Part shown: positions 29,548-42,174 of the stretch, piece by piece
How the letters are laid out: each line of letters starts with the position of its first letter
How positions within the stretch are numbered: position 1 is the first letter of the stretch
Assembly: GCF_046630445.1 (NCBI RefSeq)
Contig: NC_092340.1
Location: forward strand, 17,896,001 to 17,960,000
Source: Rutidosis leptorrhynchoides
Lineage: Eukaryota > Streptophyta > Magnoliopsida > Asterales > Asteraceae
Reading direction: 5' to 3'
Length of the DNA: 64,000 nt
The notes under the pieces: generated by a model
Database searches by the model: none
Seen by the model: the letters and a program-made list of their open reading frames with translations, nothing else
Told to the model about the DNA's origin: nothing
Position numbers and translations under genes: made by a program

Positions 29548-29595
29548 CTCCGCACTCGCGGAGTTAAGAAGAACAAAAGCTCCGCACTCGCGGAG
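29548..29595. promoter_or_regulatory. Twin palindrome module, element D 5' LTR
   Basis: Two identical 16-mers ctccgcactcgcggag (29548-29563 and 29580-29595), starting 32 bp apart; each can form a 6-bp stem with loop actc. The second ends 21 bp before the (mutated) TATA. Confidence 0.85.
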
Positions 29596-29678
29596 CTGTA
29601 CAGTAAAATGTGGGCCTACAAAAGCCATCGAATTCTCCATGAAAAAACACATCTTTTTCTTTTCCTTACTCTTGCTCT

Positions 29679-29781
<103 letters not shown>

Positions 29782-31105
29782 AATTTTAATCTAAGATTAA
29801 TAATAATAAGGTTATGTTAGCGAATGTTTTAAGTTTGTAAGTCGAAATTCTGTCCGTGTAACGCTACGCTATTATTAATCATTGTAAGTTATGTTTAACC
29901 TTTTTAAATTAATGTCTCGTAGCTAAGTTATTATTACGCTTATTTAATGCCGAAGTAATCGTGATGTTGGGCTAAATATTAAAATTGGGTAATTGGGCTT
30001 TGGACCATAATTGGGGTTTGGATAAAAGAACAACACTTGTGGAAATTAGACTATGGGCTATTAATGGGTTTTATATTAACTTAACGATACCTCGTTAATT
30101 TAATATAAAGGTTATAATTTGACGTATCTATAAATAACCACATATGCTTAATCGGGTATGGTGGGCGGGATATCTATAAATATCAATAATTGTTCATTTT
30201 ACCGGACACGAAACTGGATTAATAGTTAATGGATTAGTTGAAACAGGGGTGGATTACATTCAAGGGTAATTGGTGTAATTGTTAACAAAGTAATAAAACC
30301 TTGGATTTCACGCAGTCGATAACCTGGTGTATTCATTAAACAAAGTATTAAGACCTTGTTACAATTCGAATCCCCAATTAGTTGGAATATTTGACTTCGG
30401 GGGTAAGGATAATTTGACGAAGACTCTCGCACTTTATATTTATGACTGATGGACTATTATGGACAAAACCGTATGGACATATCGAATAATCCAGGACAAA
30501 GGACAATTAACCCATGGTAATAAACTAAAATCAACACGTCAAACATCATGATTACGGAAGTTTAAATAAGCATAATTCCTTTATATCATATTTAATTGCA
30601 CTTTTAATTATCGCACTTTAATTTATTGTCATTTTAATTATTGCAATTTTATTTATTGTCATTTTATTTATCGCACTTTAATTTATCGCACTTTAATTAT
30701 TGTCATTTACTTTATGCTTTAAATTAAGTTATATTTATTTTTTTTACATTAGGTTTTAACTGCGACTTAAGACATAAAATGGACAAACCGGTCATTAAAC
30801 GGTAAAAACCCCCTTTTATAATAATAATAATAATACTTCTTATATTTATATATATATTTATATACAAATTTAGTTTTAAAAATATAGCGTTAAACTTAGC
30901 TAGTTCCATGTGGACGAACCGGACTTACTAAAAACTACACTACTGTACAATTAGGTACACTGCCTATAAGTGTTGTAGCAAGGTTTAGGTATATCCACTC
31001 TATAAATAAATAAATAACTTGTGTAAAATTGTATCCTATTTAATAGTATTTCCGAGTAAAAATTAATATTATTTCGTATACACCTCTACGCACATCAAGT
31101 ATTTT

Positions 31106-31122
31106 TGGTGCCGCTGTAGGGG
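31106..31122 (+). promoter_or_regulatory. Primer binding site of element D (tRNA-Asp-like, degenerate)
   Basis: tggtgccgctgtagggg, eight bases after the LTR, matches 13 of 17 positions of TGGCGCCGTTGCCGGGG, the tRNA-Asp complement known from Athila/Tat elements. Three of the four differences are T for C (or C for T), one is A for C. Confidence 0.7.
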
Positions 31123-32342
31123 ATCCTAAACGCTGAAAGCGCAACGCTATATAAAATTATTTTTTTTATTAAAGTCGTAATCTATTTCTGTTAAAAATAT
31201 AAGTTTTAGATATTAAAAATACAAGAAACAGAAAAATATATCTATATATTTTTAAGTTTAGTTAAATTAAAAAGTTTATTTTTATTTATTGTGAAAAAGT
31301 TATAAAAAAAAGTAATAAGTTATATTTATATTTTATATATTTAAAAAAAAAACTGAACCTGCGATTTTTGAGCCTGCTCATCATTTGAAACTGCAACCTC
31401 CGCACTCGCGGAGTTCTGGGTAGCAAAAATTCCGCACTCGCGGAGCTACCCTGACAGGTTCAACCTGGTACTGCAATTAATTACGGAGTATTATTAATAA
31501 TTATTATTATTAAACCCTAATTAGGGTTTGAATTAATTATTAATATTATTATTTAATTTTTATTTAACCTAGTTTAGTTTTAATTTATATTTTGTGTATT
31601 TTAGTTTAAATTAGTTTTGTTAATATATAAAATTAATACTTTTATAAAATAAAGTATAAAAATTTTATTTTTATAACTTTAAGCTTATTTTTTTCGTATT
31701 TTTTTAGTCGTTTAATCGTAATATTTGTATGCTCGTAATTAGTTTTAAGACTAGTATTTGCCGTAGTTTATTTTTATTTTTAGATTCTTAGGCTTTGCCA
31801 TAAAATCCCTTAAGTGCTTTTTCTTTAGACTAAGATTTAGGTGCTTTAGAATTTTGCGACGCTGTTTATAAATTTTAATTCCTTTTTAATTTTCGACGCG
31901 CTACTTTCTTATTTTTATTTTTTCGACCTTTTATTTTTCGACGTTTTTCGACGCACTCTTTTTCTTTCTTATTTCTCGCCGCTCTAGTTTTTAGGACTTA
32001 GAATTTTCTCTATTACTTCTCTAAAATTTCTTTAAATTTCAACGAAAAATTATTTTAAGCGGTTAAATTGATAGACATCAAAATTTTCTGCTTCGTAGTA
32101 ATAGTTGGATTTGTTAGTGGCTGAGTTGTGAGCTTCCGATTTAAAGGGTTCTGGATCCCTGCTACATCTTTTGGCTATTCGAAACGTGAGCAAAAGCAGA
32201 AAAGTCTATTAATTGGATAACTTATATAATTTTTCTTTCTTTTTATAACTAATAGGATATTCTGTGAATCCACCGAGCAAAACGTTCACCACCTTTTATA
32301 TGTTCACCACCTGTAACTCGATCAAGACATCTATCCAATATT
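31123..32342 (+). other. Element D 5' leader
   Basis: Long AT-rich untranslated leader. It carries a second twin-palindrome module (31398-31445). No ORF is supported until the gag frame opens. Confidence 0.7.
31398..31445. promoter_or_regulatory. Twin palindrome module, element D leader
   Basis: ctccgcactcgcggag at 31398-31413 and tccgcactcgcgga from 31431; matching bases are again 32 bp apart. The spacer (ttctgggtagcaaaaa) differs from that in the LTR. Confidence 0.8.
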
Positions 32343-34364
32343 GTCGCCGTTAATTTTTCTTTAGAATCGTCATCAAGTCGACCAAGTACTCCATTTCAAA
32401 TTTTCGATAATCCATTTTTTGAACCCGACCTTACAATTGAGAATCCGGAGGATATTCAGGGACTATTCAGAGATCCTGAACCATTAATCTTTCCTCTGGA
32501 ACCACCAATCATTCAAACAGAGATTGTCGAGGAAGAAACCATTAAATCCGAATCCTCTAGTGATTCAGAATCAACCATTCCAATCATGGAAAATCTAGAA
32601 CCTCTAAGTATGGAAGACCGAATGAGAGCTAAACGCACTGGCCAAGGTCACGCAATTACTCAACCAGACATTAATGCGCCAGATTATGAAATCAAAGGAC
32701 AAATTCTACACATGGTAACTAATTAATGCCAATTTAGTGGTGCGCCGAAGGAAGATCCAAATGAACATCTTCATACCTTTAATAGGATCTGTACTTTATT
32801 CAAAATAAGAGAAGTGGAGGATGAACAGATCTATCTCATGTTATTTCCCTGGACTTTAAAGGGAGAAGCCAAAGATTGGTTAGAATCATTACCTGAAGGG
32901 GCGATTGATACGTGGGATGTTTTAGTTGAAAAATTTCTTAAACAATTCTTTCCGGCATTTATAGCCGTGAGACTTCAAGGAGAAATTGTTACGTTCACGC
33001 AAAAGCCAAATGAAACTCTATATGAAGCGTGGACAAGATTTGGAAAGTTGTTAAGAGGATGTCCGCAACATGGTTTAGACACTTATCAAATAGTACAAAT
33101 ATTCTACCAAGGATGCGACATCACTACACGAAAAGACATCGATATAGCAGCTGGTGGTTCCATTATGAAGAAAACCGCAACTGAATCTTACAAAATTATT
33201 GATAACACTGCTTCCCACTCACATGAATGGCATCAAGAAAAAGATATTGTTAGATCATCTAAAGCGGCTAGATCCGATTGTAGCCATGACTTTGATTCCA
33301 TTTCCGCAAAGATAGATGCTGTCGAAAGACGAATGGAAAAGATTACTAAAGATATTCACTCAATATGAATTAGTTGTGAGCAGTGTGGAGGACCACATTT
33401 GACAAAAGATTGTCTCAGTATTGAACAAATAATGGAACAAAGAGAGAATATTTCATACATGAACCAAAAGCCTGGAAATAATTATCAGAATAATTATCAA
33501 CCGCCAAGACCAATTTACAATCAAAAACAGAATTATAACCGAAATGTTCCATACAACAACCAACAAGGTCCAAGCAATCAACAAGTATCTAATAATACTT
33601 ACAATCAGCAAAGACCTATTTTTCAAAACAAATCACCACAAACCGATGATAAAAAGCCAAATTTAGAAGATATGATGTCAAAACTAGTTGAATCTCAAAC
33701 GCAATTTTTCACATCTCAGAAACAAACCAATGAACAAAATGCTCAAGCATTTAGAAATCAACAAGCTTCTATTCAAAATTTGGAACAAGAAGTAAGTAAC
33801 CTAGCAAGGTTGATAGGTGAAAGAAAACCGAAAAGTTTATCTAGCGATACAAATGATAACCCCCGGAATGAAACAGCTAAAGCCATTACCACGAGAAGTG
33901 GTATTACACTTAAACTACCTGAAATACCTGTAATTTCTGATGATGCTATTCCTACTCCACAAGAACCACAACTTGAACAAGATAAGGAAATAGAACCGGT
34001 AGTTGAAAAGGTTAATGAAGATAACACAGTTAAGGCTAAACCTTATGTTAAACCATACCAACCACCGCTTCCTTACCCAAGTAAAATGAGAAAAGAAAGA
34101 CTTGAAGCTGAGCAATCCAAATTCTTGGATATGTTTAAACAGATAAATGTAAATCTTCCTTTCATTGATGTAATTTCAGAAATGCCAAGATATGCTAAAT
34201 TCTTAAAAGATCTAATCACAAATAGAAAGAAAATGGAAGAACTCTCGGCTGTTACAATGAATGCTAATTGTTCTGCAGTGCTGTTGAATAAGATACCAGA
34301 AAAACTCTCTGATCCAGGAAGTTTCACAATTTCATATTTTCTGGGTAGTCTTAGTTCAATATAA
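32343..34364 (+). pseudogene. gag: gag of element D
   Basis: One reading frame runs from at least 32343; the first in-frame ATG is 32586 and an upstream start is possible. The capsid-type retrotransposon gag region includes LFPWTLKGEAKDWLESLPEG. A nucleocapsid knuckle, CEQCGGPHLTKDC, fits C-x2-C-x3-H-x4-C. Next comes a long Asn/Gln-rich linker containing NNYQ and PYNNQQ repeats. Three in-frame stops break it: taa at 32724-32726, tga at 33366-33368 just before the knuckle, and taa at 34362-34364 just before the protease. No frameshift is needed up to there, so it was a single gag-pol frame. In an intact copy Gag would form the cytoplasmic particle packaging the RNA. Confidence 0.85.
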
Positions 34365-35003
34365 GCATTGGCAGACTTAGGTGCTAGTATAAATTTAATG
34401 CCGTATTCACTATACGCTAAACTAGACCTTGGAGAATTGAAACCAACACGAATAAGAATACAACTAGCCGATCAATCAGTAAAATATCCTAGAGGGATAA
34501 TGGAAAACATGCTAGTTAAAGTTGGTACTCTAGTATTTCCAGTAGATTTTGTTATTCTGGACATGGAAGAAGATTCTCGAGTTCCTCTCATATTAGGAAG
34601 ACCATTCTTAAACACGGCTAAAGCAATAATAGATGTGTTCGGTAAGAAACTAACCCTAAGTATAGAGGACGAGAGTGTTACCTTTTCAGTTGATAGAGCC
34701 ATACAACAACCGCAATCTGCAGATGATACATGTTATTATATTCAAACTATAGATTCACATGCAGAATTGTTAGAAGAATTTCCAGAATTACAAGGAACAG
34801 GAGAATGTTCTTTAGGAGAAGGAACTGAACCAATTGATGAAGCTGAGATGTTAGCCGCATTCATGGCTAATGGATACGAACCAACAACAGAAGAAATTCA
34901 AATGCTAAAAGAAGAAGACAGATATCGATATAAATCATCGATAGAAGAACCACCGACATTAGAGTTAAAGCCACTTCCAAACCATTTGGAATACGCTTAT
35001 TAA
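34365..35003 (+). pseudogene. Aspartic protease (retropepsin) region of element D
   Basis: Continues the gag frame. The active-site motif DLGAS is at 34374-34388, followed by NLMPYSLYAKL and the family motif VPLILGRPFL. The protease would cleave the Gag-Pol precursor. Downstream is an acidic linker (EEDRYRYKSSIEEPP) typical of the protease-RT junction in Athila-like elements. Stops at 34362-34364 and 35001-35003 isolate it. Confidence 0.85.
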
Positions 35004-36665
35004 TTACATGGTGAATCTGAATTACCTGTAATAATATCGTCTTCTCTTACTGAAAATGAAAAATCTCAACTCATTTATGTGCTAAAAGCTCATAAACCAG
35101 CTATTGCATGGAAGATTCATGATATTAAAGGCATAAGTCCTTCGTATTGCATACATAAAATCCTTATGGAAGAAGCTCATAAAACGTATGTGCAATGCCA
35201 ACGAAGACTAAATCCTAATATGCAAGATGTTGTTAAGAAAGAAATTATTAAACTGCTAGATGCATGTTTAATTTATCCAATCTCTGATAGTCCATGGGTA
35301 AGCCCAGTTCAATGTGTACCAAAGAAGGGTGGCATGACTGTCATCACAAATGAGAAAAATGAGCTTATTCCTACTAGGACTGTAACATGATGGTGTGTTT
35401 GTATTGATTATAGAAAATTAAATGACGCCACCAGAAAAGATCACTTTCCCTTACCTTTCATTGATCAAATGTTGGAAAGATTAGCCAGAAATAGTTACTA
35501 TTGTTTTCTTGACGGTTTTTCCGGATACTTTCAAATTCTAATAGCACCCGAAGATCAAGAGAAAACCACATTCACGTGCCCTTATGGTACTTTTGCTTAC
35601 AAACGCATGCCATTTAGATTTTGCAATGCCCCTGCAACCTTTCAAAGGTACATGATGGCGATTTTTCACGACACGATAGAAGAATGCATGGAAGTTTTCA
35701 TGGATGACCTTTCAGTCTTCGGTGATACTTTTGAATCATGTTTAGTCAATCTTGAACGAATGCTTATTAGATGCGAACAATCAAATCTAGTAATTAATTG
35801 GGAGAAATGCCATTTCATGGTTAGAGAAGGCATCGTTCTTGGTCATAAAATTTTAAAGGAAGGAATTGAAGTGGATAGAGCTAAAGTAGATGTAAATGCT
35901 AAACTTCCACATCCCACCAATGTTAGAGGAGTTAGGAGTTTTCTAGGGCATGCCGGTTTTTACCGACGTTTCATAAAAGATTTTTCTAAAATTGCCACTC
36001 CTATGAATAAACTCCTAGAAAAGGATGCTCCATTCATCTTTTCGGATGAATGTATCAAATCTTTTAATATTCTTAAAGAAAAACTCACTAATGCGCCGAT
36101 CATGATAACGCCAAATTGGAATCTACCATTTGAACTAATGTGCGATGCAAGTGATTTTACAATGGGAGCCGTTTTAGGACAAAGGATTGAAAAACAATTT
36201 CAACCTATTTATTATGCTAGTAAGACGTTACAAGGAGCACAAACGAATTACACAACTACTGAAAAAGAACTCCTTGCTATTGTCTTTGCTTTTGACAAAT
36301 TTCGTTCATATCTCGTTCTAGCTAAAACGGTGGTCTATACCGACCATTCTGCTCTTAGATATCTATTTTCAAAACAAGATGCTAAACCAAGATTAATCCG
36401 TTGGTTCTTACTCTTACAAGAGTTCGATATTGAGATCCGAGACAAAAAGGGAGCAGAAAATCTCGCCGCTGATCATCTTTCTCGTCTTGAAAATCCTGAG
36501 TTAGAAGTTCTAAATGAATCGGCCATACAAGATAACTTTCCTGATGAATATCTATTGAAGATAGATTATAGTGAAATTCCATGGTTTGCAGACTATGCAA
36601 ACTACTTAGTATGTGGATTCCTTGAAAAAAGGATTATCGTACCAAAAATGAAAGAAATTCTTTAG
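35004..36665 (+). pseudogene. Reverse transcriptase and RNase H of element D
   Basis: Same frame as gag and protease. RT landmarks: SPWVSPVQCVPKKGG (about 35290), [25 protein letters not shown] and the catalytic FMDDLSVFG (35697-35723). RNase H follows: [14 protein letters not shown] (catalytic Asp near 36144), a [11 protein letters not shown] block and [12 protein letters not shown] copies the element RNA into cDNA and RNase H removes the RNA. Breaks: tga at 35388-35390, just before the [11 protein letters not shown] block, and a one-base A-run expansion at 36625-36630 that shifts the frame into stops. Several Cys and stop codons look like C-to-T or G-to-A changes. Confidence 0.9.
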
Positions 36666-38130
36666 TGATATAAAACACTATTTTTGGGAAGATCCACATT
36701 TGTTTAAAAGTTGTCGTGATGGAATAATACGCCGATGTGTATTCGGGGATGAAGCCAGTTAAATCTTAAACCATTGTCACACAGGACCAACAGGAGGGCA
36801 TTATGGGCCTCAACTCACAGCAAGAAAAGTCTACGACGCTGGATTCTATTGGCCTATAATTTTCAAAGACGCACAAATTCTTTGTAAATCCTGTGATGCT
36901 TGTCAAAGGGCCGGAAACATAAGTCAACGTGATGAAATGCCACAAAATGTCATTCAAGTATGTGAAGTATTTGACGTTTGGGGTATTGACTTTATGGGTT
37001 CATTTCCAAAATCTCATAATAATCTCTACATTCTCGTTGCTATTGATTATGTATCTAAATGGGCGGAAGCACAAGCTCTCCCGACTAACGATGTACGAGT
37101 TGTAGTCAACTTTTTAAAACATCTTTTTGCAAGGTTCGGAATACCGAAAGCTTTAATAAGTGATCGGGGTACTCATTTTTGTAATAATCAACTTGAGAAA
37201 GTTCTCAAAAGATATGGAGTAACTCATAAAATCTCAACCGCTTATCATCCACAAACAATTGGACAAGTTGAAAATACCAACCGAGCTTTAAAACGTATTC
37301 TAGAAAAAACCGTAGGATCAAATCCGAAGGAATGGTCAATGAAATTGGAGGATGCACTCTGGGCTTTTAGAACAGCCTACAAAACTCTAATTGGAACCAC
37401 ACCTTTTAAACTCGTTTACAGAAAAGCATGTCATCTTCTAGTAGAAATTGAACACAAAGCATTTTGGGCTTTGAAGACATGTAATCTTGATTTACATGAA
37501 GCCGGACGTCTACGGTTAAGTCAACTAAACGAATTAGAAGAATTAAGACTTGAGGCATATGAAAATTCCTTAATCTATAAGGAAAGAACGAAGAAATGAC
37601 ATGATAAAAGAATCAGAAGTTCAAAAGAATTTAAGGAAGGAGACAGAGTCCTTCTATTCAATTCACGATTCAAGCTATTTCCTGGAAAATTGAAATCAAG
37701 GTGGTCTGGACCATTTATAGTCAAAAGAGTTTTGCCATACGGAACAATAGAGTTAATAAATTCAAATGGGATTGAATTTAAAGTTAATGGTCACAGAGTT
37801 AAATATTACATACATGGTCCGATGGAAGTTGACAATGAAGTCAATCATAATTTCACCACCCAAGAAAACCTTCAAAATGAAAACATAAATATGTTATCAA
37901 CAACATACGAAAAATCAAAAATGAAAAATGGGGAGGATTCAAATTGGAGTGATGAAGAAGAATTTCTATACAAACCTCCCATTCCAAGAAATGAAGAAAA
38001 AGAAGTTCAAATAGAAGTGAAAGAACCAAGAAAAGAACACCCGAAAAAGGTTAACAAACCAACTCGACTTACTAAAGTAGGAGACCCGTGTGAATTTATC
38101 ATTTCTTGCTTGCTTAATGATGGTGCTATA
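36631..38130 (+). pseudogene. Integrase of element D
   Basis: In the +1 frame after the 36625-36630 shift. The N-terminal zinc site includes [12 protein letters not shown] and CKSCDACQR (about 36770-36912). The core carries [17 protein letters not shown] and [13 protein letters not shown]. Counting from 36937 the catalytic residues are Asp18, Asp76 and Glu112, with 35 residues between the last two (DD35E). The C-terminal part has [20 protein letters not shown], a GPF/Y-like module; no chromodomain is visible. An acidic/basic tail follows. Stops: tga near 36644, taa near 36760 and tga at 37597-37599. Integrase inserts cDNA into host DNA; this copy is dead. Confidence 0.9.
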
Positions 38131-38843
38131 TATATAATGGACTCGAAGATTTAGGAGCAAGTGCAAATATTATGCCTCTTTCCTTATATAAAAGATTAGG
38201 TAAGGGTAAATTAAAACCAACCAAAATAGGTGTTCAATCATTTGACCTAACCATTAAACACCCGGTTGGAATAGCAAATAATTTACTTGTTAAAGTGGAA
38301 AGTTTGACCTTTGTTGCAAACTTCATAGTTATTAATATGGAGGAAAACCTTGATATTCCTCTAATTTTAGGTCCCCCATTTTTAGCAACCACCGAAGCAT
38401 TCATTGATGTAAGAGAAGGTAGAATGACACTTAGGGATGGTGATAAATCGGTCACCTTTGTGAACCGAAAGTTTAGATCTCCACCAACCAAAACTGTTAA
38501 ACCAATAAAAACGCCTAAGTATGGGGAAGATGAAGAAACACTTAATGATTATCCAATAACAAAGAACCCTATTGATGATACGAAATTAGATGAACCCGTT
38601 TTTAACAATTCAATAAAGAAACTTTATAAACGGATTCACGATGCTAGGATTAAGGGAAACTTTAAGTTATGTAACCGATTAGTATCCAATTTATCGCTTA
38701 AAGAAAAGGCGATGTTAGTTGAATTTGTGAAAGTTACGGAGGAAATCAACAAATGGATTGAAGCAAAAGTCAGAGATATACAAGTTGTTGATAATCCAAT
38801 TGAAAGCGAAGTTAATCACAATTTCGACACCACAACTAACTAA
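38131..38843 (+). pseudogene. Second retropepsin-like region, downstream of integrase
   Basis: After a frame change in a short TA run near 38127-38137, a second DLGAS motif appears (38148-38162). It is followed by NIMPLSLYKRLG, KHPVGIANNLLVKV and IPLILGPPFLATTEAF, then a highly charged C-terminal region ending at 38841-38843. The layout parallels the first protease, but the two differ at roughly half of positions by eye, so this is not a recent tandem duplication. The LGRPFL element is LGPPFL here. From 38172 to the stop the frame is open for 223 residues, less damaged than pol. The role is unknown: a duplicated or acquired protease, or a domain kept for binding. Confidence 0.75.
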
Positions 38844-39014
38844 GTGTGGGGAGAATCAAGTCTTTTAAGGATAATATATATTTCTGTTAGAGTTAGATAT
38901 TCTGTTTTCGTGTAGTTTCCGAGAATGGAATCCGAATGGTCTTTCCCTAGCATACTCTAAAGAACTAGTCTTCTTCCCCTATTCTGAATTTTTATTTCTT
39001 TTAGGTTTTACAAG
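38844..39014 (+). other. Spacer with PPT-like motif and possible splice acceptor
   Basis: Begins with aagtgtggggagaatcaag, a purine-rich motif repeated near the end of element D. It ends with a pyrimidine-rich tract and ttttag just before the next ORF, which resembles a splice acceptor. Confidence 0.4.
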
Positions 39015-39431
39015 ATGAAGGATTCCTTTGATCTGAACCATGGTCTAATGCTACATGCTATGATTACTAAACGTAATAATGACACCCTTCCGAGTGAACT
39101 GGTATCATTCATAAGAGAAAAAATGGACGGAGTAAGAAAAGAACTCAGGAAAGATCATCATAAGATACTTTTTGGTAAAGGAAAATCAAAATCCGCAACA
39201 AAAAGAAGAGCACGACACCTTGAAAGATGTTATAAATGCGAAAAATGGTCACACGAAGGTAAATGTTCAAATAATCAAACATATTCAAATACCGAATTTG
39301 TTACTCTATGCAGAGAAGGACCGTTCATATGTTTAGAAGAAAAGATATTGAAGAATCAAGGTTACGCTTACGTAGCTATGGAAAATCAAATCACACGACT
39401 CTCCTATGAGTCGGCTAAAGCAGGTCTCTGA
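39015..39431 (+). CDS. Small basic ORF with zinc-knuckle-like motif (138 aa)
   Basis: Intact from ATG to TGA. The N-terminal half has SELVSFIREKMDGVRKELRK, a likely helix. A Lys/Arg-rich patch (KGKSKSATKRRARHLER) is followed by CYKCEKWSHEGKC, which fits C-x2-C-x4-H-x3-C, one residue shorter than a standard zinc knuckle. The basic patch plus knuckle suggest nucleic-acid binding. I do not recognise a named family. It lies between the second protease-like region and the intron and could be read from a spliced or subgenomic RNA. It could also be an exon of the downstream Athila-type ORF. Confidence 0.5.
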   Translation: MKDSFDLNHGLMLHAMITKRNNDTLPSELVSFIREKMDGVRKELRKDHHKILFGKGKSKSATKRRARHLERCYKCEKWSHEGKCSNNQTYSNTEFVTLCREGPFICLEEKILKNQGYAYVAMENQITRLSYESAKAGL

Positions 39432-39548
39432 GAATTCTTTCTCACAGGTAAGTATGTACAGTTTTTATTTTTATTTTTATTGCTTTTAACCTTTTGATAA
39501 TAAACGCTGAATCATTTGCTGTAAAGTATTAAATTGGTATTCAATCAA

Positions 39549-40270
39549 ATTAGGTATGCGTAACCGAAATTATTGATATCATACAAAAATTTATTACATC
39601 ACTGCGAAATTTACCGTTTATTCTTAAGGTATAAATATCTTTAATCAATCAACCCAAAATATTTCAAAAATTTGTCAGGAGTAAAACTAGGTTATGGAAC
39701 CGAAATTACTTTACCGAAAAGAGAGGCGTATATTTTTGATAATATTTGATTGATTAAAGTGGGATAAAAGACCAAAAAGATTTTTAATTGTTTCCTTATT
39801 TTTAAAATTAATATATAAATATTAAATTAATAATGTAAATATTTTTAAATCAATATATTTAAGTTTTTATATTAAAAAAATAAAAAATAAAAAATAAAAA
39901 AAATTTAATATTTTTTATAAGTTTGTATGTATAAAAATATTAATAATATGAATTTTTAATTTTATGCATTTTAAATTTAAGTTTGGTGTGAATTTAAAAA
40001 CAAAAAATTTGCTTTATTTCATTAAGTTAAAACTTTGATATCTAAAAATTCATCGTAAGTTGAAAACTAGGTCGTTGAACCGAAATTACTTTACCCAAGG
40101 GAGGGACGAGAAATTTTATAATCATTATTTTTAATCTTATTGAATTAAAGTATGCCAAAAATATTAAAAAAACCCAAAAATCTTTGTTTTTAAAACAACG
40201 CTTTAAAATGACGAAATTTTAAAATTTTGTCGAGGGACGGACTAGGTCAACGTACCGAAACAAACTCGTC
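39549..40270 (+). repeat. Dispersed motif actaggtNNNNNaaccgaaattactttacc (four copies)
   Basis: Copies at about 39549-39575, 39686-39715, 40066-40096 and 40241-40270; a fifth lies at 45834-45864. The second and third agree best. Each is followed by a purine-rich gagaggcg or gagggacg-like stretch in several copies. Not explained by coding or LTR structure. Confidence 0.7.
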
Positions 40271-40349
40271 CTAAATAAAAAGGAAAATTTTTTTTTAAAT
40301 TACTCAATTAATTATTTTATTAATAAATCTTTTTAAATTAAAAAAAAAA

Positions 40350-40394
40350 CCGCACTCGCGGTACTTTGTGGGTTCCACTTCTGCACTCGCGGAG
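40350..40394. promoter_or_regulatory. Twin palindrome module, element D intron
   Basis: ccgcactcgcgg (40350-40361) and ctgcactcgcggag (40381-40394); the shared gcactcgcg cores start 31 bp apart. The spacer contains tttgtgggttcc, which also occurs in the spacer of the element A module (27402-27413). Confidence 0.75.
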
Positions 40395-41714
40395 GTCTGA
40401 AATTCCAGACCAGATAAACTGGTCGATGGACCAATTTCCACACACCCAACTCAATTTTTTTTTTTTGCGAAAAAATACCCAAAAACACTCCCAAATTCGA
40501 AATTTATCACCGTTAATCATCAAATTTGTTGTTAAAATCACGATGAGGAGATTCTTTCCACGAAGTTACTCAAGGAAATCGGTAATTTCTACACCTAAAC
40601 ACTCTTTAATTCGAATTTTTAGTGTTCTTGAACAAAAATAAACCTAATTTGATTTTGATGATTTCTAGTGTAATTGTTCTTAAATTGTTTATGTATTATG
40701 CTTGTATAACCTAGATTGATGCTATTCAACATTATTAGAAGCCTTAAACTTCAAATTTTGAATAATCTAGGGTTTGTGTTCTTGAGCAAAATTGGGGCTT
40801 TTTGATATAAACAGGTTATGGCCGAATTTTATTGTTAGTTTATGCTAAATTAAGTAGTGTAACATGTTTAGTTTGCTAAATGATCAAAACTTTGATCCTA
40901 AACATGATTTTTGAATATTAAAGTGGACTTTTTGAGCCAATGTGACGATCGCTCCAAATCCATATGGACGAACACGTCATTCATCGATTTCATTGCGAGG
41001 TATTTGACCTCTATATGATACGTTTTGTAAACATTGCATTCTTTTGAAAAGGCATACCATAAATGAATATTTAAATCAAAGGTTTTCGACATCTGATGAT
41101 TTGTACATATAGACAATCACTGTAAATAATAGTTTACAATAGTACTTCCGTTGACAATGCAGTCAAAATAAGATACATGGTGATGATTTGGTGATTGCAA
41201 CGTTTCCTTGAAAAATATGCCATGTACGACTCCATGCACATAGCTTGTCTAACATATAAGCAAACAGCGGAAGACTTCTAGGAAACCTGAGAATAAACAT
41301 GCTAACAAGTGTCAACACAAAGGTTGGTGAGTTCATAGTTTTAGTGTTTCGCATAATCTGTATATAAAAGTGGATCACAAGATTTCAGTTGTTTCATCCA
41401 AAATGTTTATCAAAAGATTCTACAAGATTGAGCACCCTGATAACTAAACTTAACGTATATATAATTTGTACCCTTTGTATAATCATCTTAATAATACACG
41501 CAAACCAACGTGTACGCTTCTCAAATAGCATACGTCCGTTAAAAGGCTAGTGCTCTAGCTCGGACGGGGATATCAAGCCCTATGGATCCATATACTACTA
41601 CTCGCGCCCACCAGTTCTTATAACTGGCAGTTAACAGTTACCAGAGCTAAGGGATTTTCGGTTCAAACTCAGTGTAGAATTTAGTATGTACTTGTATCCA
41701 TTGCATTTAAAATA

Positions 41715-41880
41715 AAGTGCATATATTCTCAGCCCAAAAATATATTGAGTAAAAGGGATCATATGAAACTCACGCATATAAATATTGTATATCGGTTAAT
41801 AAAGCATTTGCATGTATTCTCAGCCCAAAAATGTAGAGAGTAAAAGGGATCTTATGAAACTCACGCATATAAATATTGAT
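41715..41880. repeat. 91-bp tandem duplication in the solo LTR
   Basis: The block with attctcagcccaaaaat, agtaaaagggatc and gaaactcacgcatataaata occurs twice, offset by 91 bp (attctc at 41725 and 41816), with a few differences. Confidence 0.8.
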
Positions 41881-42143
41881 ATACAATATTGCAGGAAAGC
41901 ACGTAGACGCATCGGAGATGATAAACACGAGGTTTGATTCACAAAAAATACCCCCGAACATTACCCATAACCTCCTTGGCAATAACCCATAATTTCCTTA
42001 GCTCTAGCTTGCTCGAAAACTCATTTTGAAAATTACTTGGACAGCACTCCGTCGTAATATTTTTTGTACATTATTATTTTTGTATCGCAAAAATAATAAC
42101 ACTAATAATAATAAAAAAATAATAAGATTAATAATAATCTTAT

Positions 42144-42174
<31 letters not shown>

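Noticed and set aside
32724..35390. Programmed stop-codon readthrough in gag-pol
   Set aside because: Five stops of different kinds at unrelated places, plus frameshifts downstream, fit decay rather than recoding.
36937..38154. Chromodomain at the end of the integrase
   Set aside because: The region has a GPF/Y-like module and an acidic/basic tail but no aromatic chromodomain pattern; Athila-like elements are not expected to have one.
33773..38491. Minus-strand ORFs of 66-85 aa across gag-pol
   Set aside because: They are shadows of the plus-strand coding frame, whose protein motifs are clear.
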